From Dyella_B acidisoli (GTDB lineage Bacteria > Pseudomonadota > Gammaproteobacteria > Xanthomonadales > Rhodanobacteraceae): DNA of 64,000 nt. Within the stretch, counting starts at the first letter, position 1. Every line of letters starts with the position of its first letter. The translations under genes and the position numbers were made by a program. The DNA lies in NCBI RefSeq assembly GCF_049532895.1, contig NZ_CP064031.1, positions 3,410,001-3,474,000 on the forward strand, in the 5' to 3' direction. The notes under the pieces were generated by a model. That model was not told where the DNA came from. It made no database searches and worked only from the letters and a program-made list of their open reading frames with translations. Shown here piece after piece: positions 8,614-16,776 of the stretch.

Positions 8614-9507
8614 TCAAGCGGCATCCGCCAAGGATGCCAGAGTCGCCAAGGCCTTGCGTAGCTGTTCGCGCGCCGGCCCCTGTTCTAGTTCCACCAGCGG
8701 CAACCGGGGCGTTGCCGTGCCCAGCCCCAGTTCCGGCAGGCCGGCCTTCACCGCGATCGGATTCGGCGCGCAGTTGAGCGCCAGCACCAGCGGTTCAAGC
8801 GCAGCGTCGCAACGTGCGGTGGCCGCGCGGTCGCCCGCAGTGGCAGCGTCGCACAATGCTCGGAAAGCCCTGGGCACCAGGTTGGCCACCACCGAGATGA
8901 CACCGGCGGCGCCGGCCAGCATGGCCTGCGCCCCACTGGCATCGTCGCCGGACAGATAGACGAAATCCGGCCGCACAAGTTCCGCGGTGTGCTGGATGCG
9001 CTCGGCATCGCCGCGCGCTTCCTTGATGCCGATGATGGCGGGATGCTCGCGCAGCAAAGCGGTGGTTTCCACCGCCAGGTCGCAGGCCGTGCGAGAGGGA
9101 ACGTTGTAGAGAAGTATCGGCAGGCCACCGCGATCAGCCACTTCCAGGAAATGGCGGCGCAAGCCTTCTTGCGTGGGGCGCACGTAATACGGCGCCACCA
9201 CCAAAGCTGCATTTGCACCGAGCGCGCGGGCTCGCTGCGTAAGCGCCACCGTTTTAGCAGTACCGGCCTCGCCGGTGCCGGCGATCACTGGAATACGACC
9301 GGCAACATGCTCGACGGCAAAGCCGAGCAGGCGATCGTATTCGTCGTGTTCAAGCATATGGGCTTCGCCGGTGGAGCCGGCGACGACCACCGCCTGGGTG
9401 CCGCCCGCGATCTGGAAGTCGAGCAGACGGCCGAATGCCGCCAGATCGAGCGCCCCATCCGAGCCGAATGGAGTAACCAGGGCGCAGACGCTTCCGTGAA
9501 TCTTCAT
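8614..9507 (-). CDS. dapA: 4-hydroxy-tetrahydrodipicolinate synthase
   Basis: First committed step of lysine/diaminopimelate synthesis, condensing pyruvate with aspartate semialdehyde. The 297-residue TIM barrel has GSTGEAHML (substrate loop, about residues 44-52), the tyrosine motif LLYNVPSRTACD near 132, and the Schiff-base lysine in IIGIKEARGD near 160. Stops 38 bp before bamC, so the two form a leftward operon. Confidence 0.96.
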   Translation of the reverse strand: MKIHGSVCALVTPFGSDGALDLAAFGRLLDFQIAGGTQAVVVAGSTGEAHMLEHDEYDRLLGFAVEHVAGRIPVIAGTGEAGTAKTVALTQRARALGANAALVVAPYYVRPTQEGLRRHFLEVADRGGLPILLYNVPSRTACDLAVETTALLREHPAIIGIKEARGDAERIQHTAELVRPDFVYLSGDDASGAQAMLAGAAGVISVVANLVPRAFRALCDAATAGDRAATARCDAALEPLVLALNCAPNPIAVKAGLPELGLGTATPRLPLVELEQGPAREQLRKALATLASLADAA

Positions 9508-9548
9508 GGCGCGTTCCGCACAAAAAGGTAGAAAAGTAGACTAGTCAT

Positions 9549-9581
9549 CTTACTTGCGGGTTCGCAGGACGGGCAAGTAAG
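9549..9581. promoter_or_regulatory. 9-bp inverted repeat in the dapA/gcvR divergent region
   Basis: CTTACTTGC (9549-9557) and GCAAGTAAG (9573-9581) are perfect inverted repeats separated by 15 bp. The site lies 42 bp upstream of the leftward dapA start and 51 bp upstream of the rightward gcvR-like start. It could be an operator or a hairpin in either leader; no T-run follows. Confidence 0.4.
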
Positions 9582-9631
9582 CTGGCGTATCGTTCGTCGT
9601 CATCCCGCACGACGCGGGGTCGCCACCATCC

Positions 9632-10195
9632 ATGTCCACCAACCCTTTTTCCGCGCGATCTAGCAACGACCATCAATTGCTGATCCAGACGCTGACGCCG
9701 GCCACGCGTACGCCGCTGCTCGCGCTAGCTAAACGCATCGCGGATGCGGGCTGCAATCTTTCCGACGCGCGCGTATCGACCATTGGCGCGGATACCTCAC
9801 TTACCCTGCTCGCCAGCGGCGCATGGGATGCTGTAGCCAAGCTGGAAACCGCGCTCACCAAGCTGGCACGCGAAGAGGAATTGCGCCTCACGCATTACCG
9901 CACCAGCCTGCGTGAACCTAGCGGCCATCTGCTGCCCTATCTGGTGGAAGTGGTGTCCTCCGACCGACCGGGTATCCTGGTAAAGATCGTGGATTTCTTC
10001 AGCCGCCACGACATCAGCGTGGAACAACTGAGCTCCATGCGCTATCAGGCCATGCAGACGGGCGCCGCGATGTTCCAGGCGCAGTTCACGATCGGGGTGC
10101 CGGATAAATTGCATATCGCCGCTTTGCGCGACGATTTCCTGGAGTTCTGCGATGGCCTGAATCTGGATGCCATCATGGATCCGGTGAAATTCTAG
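9632..10195 (+). CDS. gcvR: Tandem ACT-domain protein, GcvR-like
   Basis: A 187-residue cytosolic protein with two ACT-type regulatory folds (about residues 10-85 and 95-180). The second begins LVEVVSSDRPGILVKIVDFFSRHDISVEQLS, the amino-acid-binding ACT pattern. Proteins of this type are annotated as glycine cleavage system transcriptional repressor GcvR, and in gammaproteobacteria the gene often neighbours bcp and dapA, as here. Glycine binding and partnership with a GcvA activator are inferred from E. coli; no GcvA gene is in the window. Confidence 0.8.
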   Translation: MSTNPFSARSSNDHQLLIQTLTPATRTPLLALAKRIADAGCNLSDARVSTIGADTSLTLLASGAWDAVAKLETALTKLAREEELRLTHYRTSLREPSGHLLPYLVEVVSSDRPGILVKIVDFFSRHDISVEQLSSMRYQAMQTGAAMFQAQFTIGVPDKLHIAALRDDFLEFCDGLNLDAIMDPVKF

Positions 10196-10298
10196 GATGC
10201 TCCGCCTGGCGTAATCTGACAAGGCTGTTTCCGTCACATAACACGCGCTAGTCTCCGTCCCAGCAAGTGCAATACCCAAGCTGGCTAGCGGAGAGCCC

Positions 10299-10760
10299 AT
10301 GCCCGAACTAGGCAAGAAAGTCCCCAAGCTGCAAGGCGTCACCGGCGACGGAAGTACGCTGAAACTCGATTCACTGAAAGGCCAATGGGTAGTGGTCTAC
10401 TTCTACCCCAAGGACAGCACTCCCGGGTGCACCAACGAAGCGAAAGACTTTCGCGACCTCTATCCGAAGTTCAAGAAGCGCCATGCCGAAATCCTCGGCG
10501 TCTCGCGCGATTCGGTGAAATCCCACGCCAATTTTGCCAGCAAGCAGGAATTGCCTTTCCCGCTGGTATCCGACCCCGATGAAACCTGGTGCAAAACCTT
10601 CGACGTGATCCACGAGAAGGTGCTGTACGGGAAGCGCTATCTGGGCGTGGTGCGCAGTACTTTCCTGATCGACCCCGACGGCAAGCTCGCCGCGGAATGG
10701 CGGGGCGTGAAAGTGCCCGGCCATGCGCAGGCGGTGCTCGACGCGATTCCCACCCGGTAA
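10299..10760 (+). CDS. bcp: Thioredoxin-dependent peroxiredoxin, BCP/PrxQ family
   Basis: Reduces hydrogen peroxide and organic hydroperoxides. The 153-residue thioredoxin fold has the peroxidatic motif DSTPGCTNEAKDFRD with Cys44, and RSTFLIDPDG near residue 120. The position of the usual resolving cysteine (five residues after the peroxidatic one, C50 in E. coli) is Lys49, so this is not the classical 2-Cys form; a further Cys occurs in ETWCKTFDV. GGAGA lies seven bases before the ATG. Confidence 0.94.
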   Translation: MPELGKKVPKLQGVTGDGSTLKLDSLKGQWVVVYFYPKDSTPGCTNEAKDFRDLYPKFKKRHAEILGVSRDSVKSHANFASKQELPFPLVSDPDETWCKTFDVIHEKVLYGKRYLGVVRSTFLIDPDGKLAAEWRGVKVPGHAQAVLDAIPTR

Positions 10761-10831
10761 TTTTCCACGTCACACGCTCTCGCCAACGTGCCACGTTCCT
10801 TCCACCTCCTGCCTCATGAGGTTACTTCCGC

Positions 10832-12211
10832 ATGACCGGAAGCAAGCGCATCTACGCCCTCGATACCAACGTGCTGTTGCATGACCCGACGTCGCTTTTC
10901 CGCTTCGAGGAGCACGACGTCTTCATCCCGATGACGGTTCTGGAGGAACTGGACGAAAAGAAAAAAGGTGCTTCGGAAGTTTCGCGCAACGGCCGCCAGG
11001 TCAGCCGTTTCCTCAACGAACTGATCGAACGCGGCAACGGCCACGGCATCAGCAATGGGTTGGAACTGGAGAATCCTGCGGGCGTCTCGCTCCGACGCGG
11101 CACCGCCGTAGGCCGCCTGTATTTCCAGCAGCGCACCGCCAATGGACATGGCAAGGCGGACAACCAGATCCTGTCCGCAGTGATCGAGCTGGTCGAACAG
11201 CATCCGGGCCGTCCGGTGGTACTGGTCACCAAAGACATCAACCTGCGCATCAAGGCCAAGATCTATGGCATCGATGCGGAGGACTACGAGAACGACCGCG
11301 CACTGGACGATTTCGCTCTCCTCTACACCGGCTCGATCGAACTGCCGGAAGACTTCTGGGATCGCCATCCCGAAGTGCAATCCTGGAACGAGCGCGGACG
11401 CACGTTCTACAAAGTTGACCGGCGCAAGGACGAAGATTGGTATCCAAACCAGTGTCTGTTCCTGCCCGGCGAGAACAGCGTGGAATTGCGCGTCCTGCAT
11501 GTTGACGAAGTGCGCGCCACGCTGGTGCTGCTGGATGATCACAGCCACAGCAATCACAGCGTATGGGGCATCGCCGCGCGCAACCGCGAGCAAAATTTCG
11601 CGCTCAACGTACTGATGGATCCGGACGTGGATTTCATCACTCTGCTCGGCACCGCCGGCACCGGCAAGACGCTGCTCGCGCTTGCAGCGGGTCTTGCGCA
11701 AGTGATGGACCAGCAACGCTACCGCGAAATCATCATGACGCGCGCCACGGTATCGGTCGGCGAGGACATCGGTTTCCTGCCCGGTACTGAGGAAGAAAAG
11801 ATGACGCCGTGGATGGGCGCCCTCACCGACAACCTCGAAGTGCTCGCCAATCCGGAAGAAGGCGGAAGTTGGGGACGCCAGGCCACCAACGACCTGCTCG
11901 CCTCACGCATCAAGATCCGCTCGCTCAACTTCATGCGCGGACGCACCTTCCTCTCGCGCTATCTGATCATCGACGAGGCGCAGAACCTCACGCCGAAACA
12001 GATGAAGACGCTGATCACCCGCGCCGGTCCCGGCACGAAGATCGTGTGCCTGGGCAATGTCGAGCAGATCGATACGCCTTACCTCACGGAAACGACGTCG
12101 GGTCTGACGTATGCGGTGGATCGCTTCAAGCACTGGGCGCATTCGGCACATATCACACTGCGGCGTGGTGAGCGTTCGCGGTTGGCGGATTTTGCGTCGG
12201 AAGCGTTGTAA
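10832..12211 (+). CDS. PIN-domain/PhoH-family ATPase
   Basis: A 459-residue fusion. The N-terminal PIN nuclease-like domain starts YALDTNVLLHDPTSL (Asp11) and has further acidic residues in MTVLEELDE and VTKDINLR. The C-terminal PhoH P-loop ATPase has Walker A GTAGTGKT at 273-280 and the Walker B-like LIIDEAQNLTPKQMKT near residue 385. This PhoH2/YlaK-type pairing is thought to act on RNA (helicase plus RNase) in stress. No partner gene is evident; it stands alone after bcp. Confidence 0.9.
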   Translation: MTGSKRIYALDTNVLLHDPTSLFRFEEHDVFIPMTVLEELDEKKKGASEVSRNGRQVSRFLNELIERGNGHGISNGLELENPAGVSLRRGTAVGRLYFQQRTANGHGKADNQILSAVIELVEQHPGRPVVLVTKDINLRIKAKIYGIDAEDYENDRALDDFALLYTGSIELPEDFWDRHPEVQSWNERGRTFYKVDRRKDEDWYPNQCLFLPGENSVELRVLHVDEVRATLVLLDDHSHSNHSVWGIAARNREQNFALNVLMDPDVDFITLLGTAGTGKTLLALAAGLAQVMDQQRYREIIMTRATVSVGEDIGFLPGTEEEKMTPWMGALTDNLEVLANPEEGGSWGRQATNDLLASRIKIRSLNFMRGRTFLSRYLIIDEAQNLTPKQMKTLITRAGPGTKIVCLGNVEQIDTPYLTETTSGLTYAVDRFKHWAHSAHITLRRGERSRLADFASEAL

Positions 12212-12221
12212 CCTGCTCCTC

Positions 12222-12273
12222 ATTCCCCCCCTCTCCACTTTGGGGAGAGGGGGGAACCTCGTGGGATATTTTT
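12222..12273 (+). terminator. Probable terminator after the PhoH gene
   Basis: CCCCCCCTCTCC and GGGGAGAGGGGGG form a stem (about 12224-12254) followed by GGATATTTTTTG. The stem sequence belongs to the CTCTCCCC-type REP class found elsewhere in the window. Confidence 0.6.
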
Positions 12274-12276
12274 TGT

Positions 12277-12301
12277 GCCGTCATTCCCGCGAAAGCGGGA
12301 A
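12277..12301. repeat. REP unit on the left flank of the IS5-type element
   Basis: GCCGTCATTCCCGCG-AAA-GCGGGAA, a complete class I hairpin that stops abruptly at the IS boundary. A second hairpin begins immediately after the right IS end at 13401. Confidence 0.85.
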
Positions 12302-12336
12302 GTTTGCAAAACTAGCCATTGCTCCAATGAAGAGAC

Positions 12337-13284
12337 ATGGTGATGCGCAAACAACCGACGATGAGCCTGGTGGATGGTTTAGTGGTGGGTGGTGGTAACG
12401 CCCGCCTGGAACGCATCGACACCTTGATTGACTGGTCCTCGTTGGAGCAAGCGCTGACGCCGCGTGGGACGGCCCGAACGGGTCGTCCGGCGTATCCGGC
12501 GTTGATGATGCTGAAGATTCTGTTGCTGCAAAGCTGGTATGGCTTGGGTGATCCGGAGATGGAAGAAGCCCTGGGCGACCGACTGTCGTTTCGGCGCTTT
12601 GTGGGACTAAGCCTGGGCGAGAAGGTGCCGGATCATTCGAGCCTGTGTCGGTTTCGCCAAAGCCTGCAAGGGCAAGCCGAAGCGGTGTTTGCGGAAGTGA
12701 ATCGGCAGTTGGATGCACACGGCTTGATTTTGCGGCGAGGCACCCTGATCGATGCGACCTTGATACCGGCGGCGGTGAGCGAACCGCCCAAACAGAAAGG
12801 CGGTGGACGTTCGGCCACCGATCCGGACGCTGCCTGGACCAAACGCGGCGCGAAGGCGACATTTGGCTACAAGCTGCATGTGGCGGTGGATCGCGATTCG
12901 CAGTTGGTGAGGGCGGCGCAGGTGACGCCAGCGAACGTCAACGAGGTATGCATCGGTCACGCCTTGGTGCAAGGGGACGAAGCGGCGGTATGGGCGGACA
13001 AAGGCTACGTAGGTCCGGCCATGCGCGAGCGACTGCACGCGGCGAAGATCAAGGATCGCGTGCAACGCCGTGCGGCACGAGGCCGTCCGCTTCGCCGCTG
13101 GGAGATCGTGCGTAATCGGCTGATTGGACGCGTGCGTGGTCGAGTTGAAGGGGTGTTTGGAGCGCTGAAGCGATCCTACGGATTGATGCGCATGCGTTAC
13201 TACGGTTTGGCGCGCAATACAGCCGCGACGTTATTAACCCTGACGGCATGGAATCTGGCGCGAGCGGCGGATCGGATCGCATAG
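12337..13284 (+). CDS. IS5-family transposase
   Basis: A 315-residue DDE transposase. An N-terminal DUF772-like domain (RPAYPALMMLKILLLQSWYG, about residues 48-67) is followed by the catalytic region with DATLIPAA (first Asp), WADKGYVGP (second Asp) and RVEGVFGALKR (Glu), then the typical YGLARNTAATLLTLTAWNL tail. GAAGAG precedes the ATG. The reading frame is complete, so the enzyme may be active. Confidence 0.93.
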   Translation: MVMRKQPTMSLVDGLVVGGGNARLERIDTLIDWSSLEQALTPRGTARTGRPAYPALMMLKILLLQSWYGLGDPEMEEALGDRLSFRRFVGLSLGEKVPDHSSLCRFRQSLQGQAEAVFAEVNRQLDAHGLILRRGTLIDATLIPAAVSEPPKQKGGGRSATDPDAAWTKRGAKATFGYKLHVAVDRDSQLVRAAQVTPANVNEVCIGHALVQGDEAAVWADKGYVGPAMRERLHAAKIKDRVQRRAARGRPLRRWEIVRNRLIGRVRGRVEGVFGALKRSYGLMRMRYYGLARNTAATLLTLTAWNLARAADRIA

Positions 13285-13290
13285 ATGACT

Positions 13291-13322
13291 AACGATGGCG
13301 ACCTCACGAGGTTGCCATCGTT
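13291..13322. terminator. Stem-loop after the IS5 transposase
   Basis: AACGATGGCGACC and GGTTGCCATCGTT pair around TCACGA, seven bases after the transposase stop. No T-run on the plus strand beyond TTAAAA, so it may shield the gene from outside transcription rather than be a strong terminator. Confidence 0.55.
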
Positions 13323-13400
13323 AAAAGACGGCACGCTATGGGCGCTTGTTTCACAATGTGTCGCGGGTGACTGCATGTGAACAGGCAGGTTTTTCAAACG

Positions 13401-13474
13401 TCCCGCGAAAGCGGGAATCCATTTGCCCTGATGTGGAGGCGAAGATGGATTCCCGCTTTCGCGGGAATGACGGC
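13401..13474. repeat. REP pair, class I, right flank of the IS
   Basis: TCCCGCGAAAGCGGGAATCC and, about 30 bp on, the inverted copy GGATTCCCGCTTTCGCGGGA followed by ATGACGGC. It ends 30 bp before the thiD start, so it lies in the 5' region of thiD. Confidence 0.88.
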
Positions 13475-13503
13475 AAGGCAAGATTGTGCATCATGGAATT
13501 CTG

Positions 13504-14289
13504 ATGAGGAATGCCTCTCCTCCTATCATACTCACCATCGCCGGCTCCGATTCCGGCGGTGGTGCCGGCATTCAAGCGGACCTGAAAACCTTCCACGCAC
13601 ACGGCGTGCACGGCCTTTCCGCCATTGCCGCCATCACCTCGCAAAACACGCGCGGCGTGACTGCTGTACATCCGATACCGATCGCGCATATCCGTAGTCA
13701 GATTGAGGCTGTGTTCGACGACTTCCCTATCGCTACCGTGAAAACCGGCATGCTGGGCAATGCCGCCACGGTGCGACTCGTCGCAAAGGAACTGCGCAAA
13801 CGCAAACCCGCATGGATCGTGGTCGATCCCGTGATGATTTCCACCAGCGGCTCGCGCCTGCTCGACGAAAACGCGGTTGAGGCGATGATCAACGAATTGA
13901 TCCCGCTCGCCGACGTACTGACACCGAACCTGCCGGAAGCCGAAGCTCTACTGGGCCACCCGTTGAAAACATCGAAGCAACTTGCGGAAGCAGGCGAGGC
14001 CTTGCTTGCACTCGGTGCCCGCAGCGTGCTGCTGAAAGGTGGACACGGTCGAGGCCACGATGTCGTAGATCGTTATTTCGATGCACGTGGATCGATCGAC
14101 ATCCGCCATGCCCGTCTTCCGCGTGAAGGCCACGGCACCGGTTGCACGCTGGCTTCAGCTATCGCCGCGGAACTGGCCAAGGGCTCAGCGCCACGTCAAG
14201 CGGTGCGCCGAGCGGTCGCCTACGTGCAGCGCGCACTTAAAAACGGCTATCGCCCAGGTCGTGGTGCGATCTTCGTGCTCCGTCACTGA
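13504..14289 (+). CDS. thiD: Bifunctional hydroxymethylpyrimidine kinase / phosphomethylpyrimidine kinase
   Basis: Phosphorylates HMP and HMP-P in thiamine synthesis. The 261-residue ribokinase-fold protein has LTIAGSDSGGGAGIQADLK near the start, DPVMISTSGSRLL near residue 110, and the catalytic GHGTGCTLASAIAAELAKG near 205. The ATG at 13504 is chosen because GGA lies upstream and MRNASPPIILTIAGSD fits the family; an in-frame ATG at 13486 adds six residues. No other thiamine genes are adjacent. Confidence 0.95.
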   Translation: MRNASPPIILTIAGSDSGGGAGIQADLKTFHAHGVHGLSAIAAITSQNTRGVTAVHPIPIAHIRSQIEAVFDDFPIATVKTGMLGNAATVRLVAKELRKRKPAWIVVDPVMISTSGSRLLDENAVEAMINELIPLADVLTPNLPEAEALLGHPLKTSKQLAEAGEALLALGARSVLLKGGHGRGHDVVDRYFDARGSIDIRHARLPREGHGTGCTLASAIAAELAKGSAPRQAVRRAVAYVQRALKNGYRPGRGAIFVLRH

Positions 14290-14362
14290 ACGGAATTTGC
14301 CGTAAAATTGCCAAGCGGCCATCCGGCCACATATTCAGGCCATCCCCCGAGCCGCTTCCACG

Positions 14363-15310
14363 ATGGATTTCCTCAGCCCCCGCTTCATCATCCTCTACGT
14401 ACTGCTGGCCTTCGTGCTGTGTGTGCTGCTGGTGCACCTGCGTGGCCGCTCACGACTTCGCTTTGATCGCCAGTTGGTGGATCATTCTGCCGTGTTCGCG
14501 CCCTATAACCTCTTGATGTATGCCTTCTCGGCGGTACCGGCGCGGCCCATCCTCGATCGCGACGGTTTTCCTCAACTGGATCTGCTGCGCGACAACTGGC
14601 AGACCATCCGCGAAGAAGCACTGCAGTTGTTCGACGAAGGCCATATTCGCGCAGCCGAGAAACATAACGACGCCAGCTTCAACAGCTTCTTCAAGCAGGG
14701 CTGGAAGCGTTTTTACCTGAAGTGGTACGGCGAACCGTTGGCATCTGCGGAAACGCTGTGCCCGAAGACCGTGGCGCTGCTCAACTCGATTCCCAGCGTG
14801 AAAGCGGCGATGTTCGCCACGCTCGCACCGCACAGCAAACTCAATCCGCATCGCGATCCGTTTGCCGGTTCGCTGCGCTACCACCTTGGCCTGATCACAC
14901 CGAACTCGCGCGACTGCCGCATTTTCGTCGACGGTGAAGAACACGCGTGGGGCGACGGCAAGGATGTGGTGTTCGACGAAACCTACGTGCACTGGGTGGA
15001 AAACAAGACCAATCAGACACGCGTGATCCTGTTCGCCGACGTCGAACGCCCGCTGCGCACGCGCTTGATGAGCGCAATCAACCATCGCGTCGGCGCGTTC
15101 ATGGGCAAGATCACCGCCTCGCCGAACACCGAATCGCCGGAAGAAAAAACCGGCTTCGTCAACCGCATGTTCGCGCTCAACGCCCGCGGTCGCGAGCGCA
15201 GCCGCGTGTTCAAGAAGAAATACCCGAGGCTGTTTCGCACAGTGAAGTACATCGGCATGCTGATTTTTATCTGGCTGGTGTTTTTGGCTCCTTGGCCTTT
15301 CGTTCACTAA
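14363..15310 (+). CDS. lpxO: Aspartyl/asparaginyl beta-hydroxylase family dioxygenase, LpxO-like
   Basis: A 315-residue Fe(II)/2-oxoglutarate dioxygenase with membrane anchors at both ends (about residues 8-27 and 295-313). The core has KLNPHRDPFAGSLRYHLGL (HxD metal motif plus the Arg of the family), VFDETYVHWVENKT (second His) and TRVILFADVERP (2-oxoglutarate Arg). Length and two membrane segments match LpxO, which 2-hydroxylates a lipid A acyl chain on the inner membrane; a soluble protein-directed hydroxylase is less likely. Confidence 0.85.
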   Translation: MDFLSPRFIILYVLLAFVLCVLLVHLRGRSRLRFDRQLVDHSAVFAPYNLLMYAFSAVPARPILDRDGFPQLDLLRDNWQTIREEALQLFDEGHIRAAEKHNDASFNSFFKQGWKRFYLKWYGEPLASAETLCPKTVALLNSIPSVKAAMFATLAPHSKLNPHRDPFAGSLRYHLGLITPNSRDCRIFVDGEEHAWGDGKDVVFDETYVHWVENKTNQTRVILFADVERPLRTRLMSAINHRVGAFMGKITASPNTESPEEKTGFVNRMFALNARGRERSRVFKKKYPRLFRTVKYIGMLIFIWLVFLAPWPFVH

Positions 15311-15315
15311 GCAGT

Positions 15316-15342
15316 TGTCACGTTTTCGATAGCTAGCGCGTC
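15316..15342 (+). promoter_or_regulatory. ECF41-type promoter of the sigma factor gene
   Basis: TGTCACG (15316-15322), 16-bp spacer, CGTC (15339-15342), 29 bp before the sigma-factor ATG. The same boxes and spacing precede both downstream CMD genes and fit the published ECF41 promoter type TGTCACA-N16-CGTC. This suggests positive autoregulation. Confidence 0.85.
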
Positions 15343-15371
15343 CTGGCTATAAGCCCCAACCGGAAACGACC

Positions 15372-16271
15372 ATGGACGCCCACACCAACCTGTTCCAGAA
15401 GCACCGCCCTCGCCTGCTCGGGCTCGCCTACCGCATGCTCGGCACCCAGGCGGATGCCGAAGACGTACTGCACGACGCTTGGCTGCGCTGGCATGCGCAG
15501 GACAAAGCCGGACTGGATGATGCCGAAGCCTGGCTGGTGACCGTCACCACCCGCCTCGCCCTGGATCGCTTGCGCCACGCCAAGGTGGAGCGCGAGCACT
15601 ACACCGGCCCATGGCTGCCTGAGCCGCTGGTAGAGCCGGAAGCGCTGCCGGATTCGCAAGCCGAACAAGCCGAAACGCTCACTCATTCCTTTCTGTTGAT
15701 GCTGGAACGGCTGAGCCCGGAAGAGCGCGCCGCGTTCCTACTGCGCGAAGTCTTCGACTACAGCCACACCGAAGCAGCAAGCATCCTCGGCATCACCGAA
15801 GAAGCCTGCCGGCAGCGCGCACATCGCGCCAAACAACGACTGCGCGAGGAACGTGTTCGCTTCAACACCAACACGCAAACCCAGCGGCGCCTGCTGGAAC
15901 GTTTCGCCCTGGCCTTGCGGCGCCCTTCCGAAGAAAACCTTCGCGCGTTGCTTGCAGAGGATGCGGTGCAAGTCGCCGATGGTGGCGGTCTGGTCGCCGC
16001 AACGCTGCGACCACTGCTCGGCAGCGAGCGGATCACGCGCCTGTACCTGCAGATCTACAAACATGAGCAAGGTCACGACATCCGTCGGGATCTGCGCATG
16101 GTGAACGGCGAGCCTGCACTTCTGACGTGGGTGGACGGCGAGCTGACTACCGTCGTTTGGATTGAGTGCGACGGTGAGCACATCACCGCTCTGCACGCGC
16201 TGCGCAATCCACAAAAATTGGCGCGACTGGCCGCTGTCACGAAATCGCCGGCTGGTCCGTCCTTGCATTGA
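15372..16271 (+). CDS. ECF41-family RNA polymerase sigma factor with SnoaL-like C-terminal extension
   Basis: A 299-residue extracytoplasmic-function sigma factor. Region 2 spans about residues 5-75 (YRMLGTQADAEDVLHDAWLRW) and region 4 about 105-160 (LSPEERAAFLLREVFDYSHTEAASILG). Between them is WLPEPL (81-86), and the C-terminal extension carries DGGG (203-206). Both are ECF41 hallmarks, where the extension replaces an anti-sigma factor and modulates activity. No anti-sigma gene is present. Targets are the two CMD genes that follow and itself, by promoter match. Confidence 0.93.
   Translation: MDAHTNLFQKHRPRLLGLAYRMLGTQADAEDVLHDAWLRWHAQDKAGLDDAEAWLVTVTTRLALDRLRHAKVEREHYTGPWLPEPLVEPEALPDSQAEQAETLTHSFLLMLERLSPEERAAFLLREVFDYSHTEAASILGITEEACRQRAHRAKQRLREERVRFNTNTQTQRRLLERFALALRRPSEENLRALLAEDAVQVADGGGLVAATLRPLLGSERITRLYLQIYKHEQGHDIRRDLRMVNGEPALLTWVDGELTTVVWIECDGEHITALHALRNPQKLARLAAVTKSPAGPSLH
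16235..16261 (+). promoter_or_regulatory. ECF41-type promoter of the first CMD gene
   Basis: TGTCACG (16235-16241), 16-bp spacer, CGTC (16258-16261). It lies entirely inside the last codons of the sigma factor gene, 49 bp before the CMD ATG. Confidence 0.85.
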
Positions 16272-16309
16272 ACGGCCAATTCCGGCCGCGTCTATTCAAG
16301 GAGCCCACC

Positions 16310-16768
16310 ATGTCCCGTTTCAACATCCAGAAGCATTTTCAGGCTGTGCAGCCACTGTTCGCCCTCAGCAAGCACATCAAGTCAGGCACGCTGGAGCCGG
16401 CGCTGATCGAGCTGGTGCTGATGCGCGTTTCGCAGATCAATGGCTGTGCCTATTGCCTGGATATGCACAGCAAGGACGCACGCGCCGCCGGCGAAACCGA
16501 GCAGCGCCTATACGTGATCGCAGGCTGGCGCGAGGCGCCGTTCTACAGCGACCGCGAACGCGCTGCCTTCGCGTGGGCCGAGGCACTCACCCGGCTGGTT
16601 CCCGGCGACTCGGTGCCGGATGCCCTCTACGCGGAAGTGAGTCGTCACTTCAACGAGAAGGAACTGGTCGATCTCACCTTGCTAGTGACAAACATCAACA
16701 CCTGGAATCGGATCAACCTTGCCGCGCATACGGTGGCAGGCGACTACAAGCCCGGCATGTTCGGCTGA
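16310..16768 (+). CDS. Carboxymuconolactone decarboxylase-like (AhpD-fold) protein 1
   Basis: A 152-residue alkylhydroperoxidase D-like protein. The CMD core has MRVSQINGCAYCLDMHSKDAR with the redox motif Cys46-x-x-Cys49 and His53, the AhpD active-site pattern. AAGGAG seven bases before the ATG at 16310 fixes the start; a longer frame from 16268 begins inside the sigma gene's last codon. It is transcribed from an ECF41 promoter. Likely role is peroxide or reactive-species detoxification, but the substrate is unknown. Confidence 0.92.
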   Translation: MSRFNIQKHFQAVQPLFALSKHIKSGTLEPALIELVLMRVSQINGCAYCLDMHSKDARAAGETEQRLYVIAGWREAPFYSDRERAAFAWAEALTRLVPGDSVPDALYAEVSRHFNEKELVDLTLLVTNINTWNRINLAAHTVAGDYKPGMFG

Positions 16769-16776
16769 GCATCCGC

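Larger units (their letters stand above)
12302..13399 (+). mobile_element. IS5-family-like insertion sequence (about 1.1 kb)
   Basis: The ends form imperfect inverted repeats: GTTTGCAAAACTAGCC on the left and, as reverse complement of the right end, GTTTGAAAAACCTGCC (13 of 16 match). One intact transposase gene fills it. The element sits inside a class I REP palindrome. The T-CCCGCGAAAGCGGGAA hairpin occurs on both sides, so either a 17-bp target duplication or insertion between neighbouring REP units explains the flanks. Confidence 0.8.

Noticed and set aside
10232..10259. Possible extra ECF41 promoter upstream of bcp (CGTCACA...CGTC)
   Set aside because: The -35 box starts with C instead of T and the spacer is 17 bp, whereas the three real matches have exactly TGTCACG and 16 bp.
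10814..11716. 300-codon frame antisense to the PIN-PhoH gene
   Set aside because: Shadow frame; the sense gene has intact PIN and Walker motifs.
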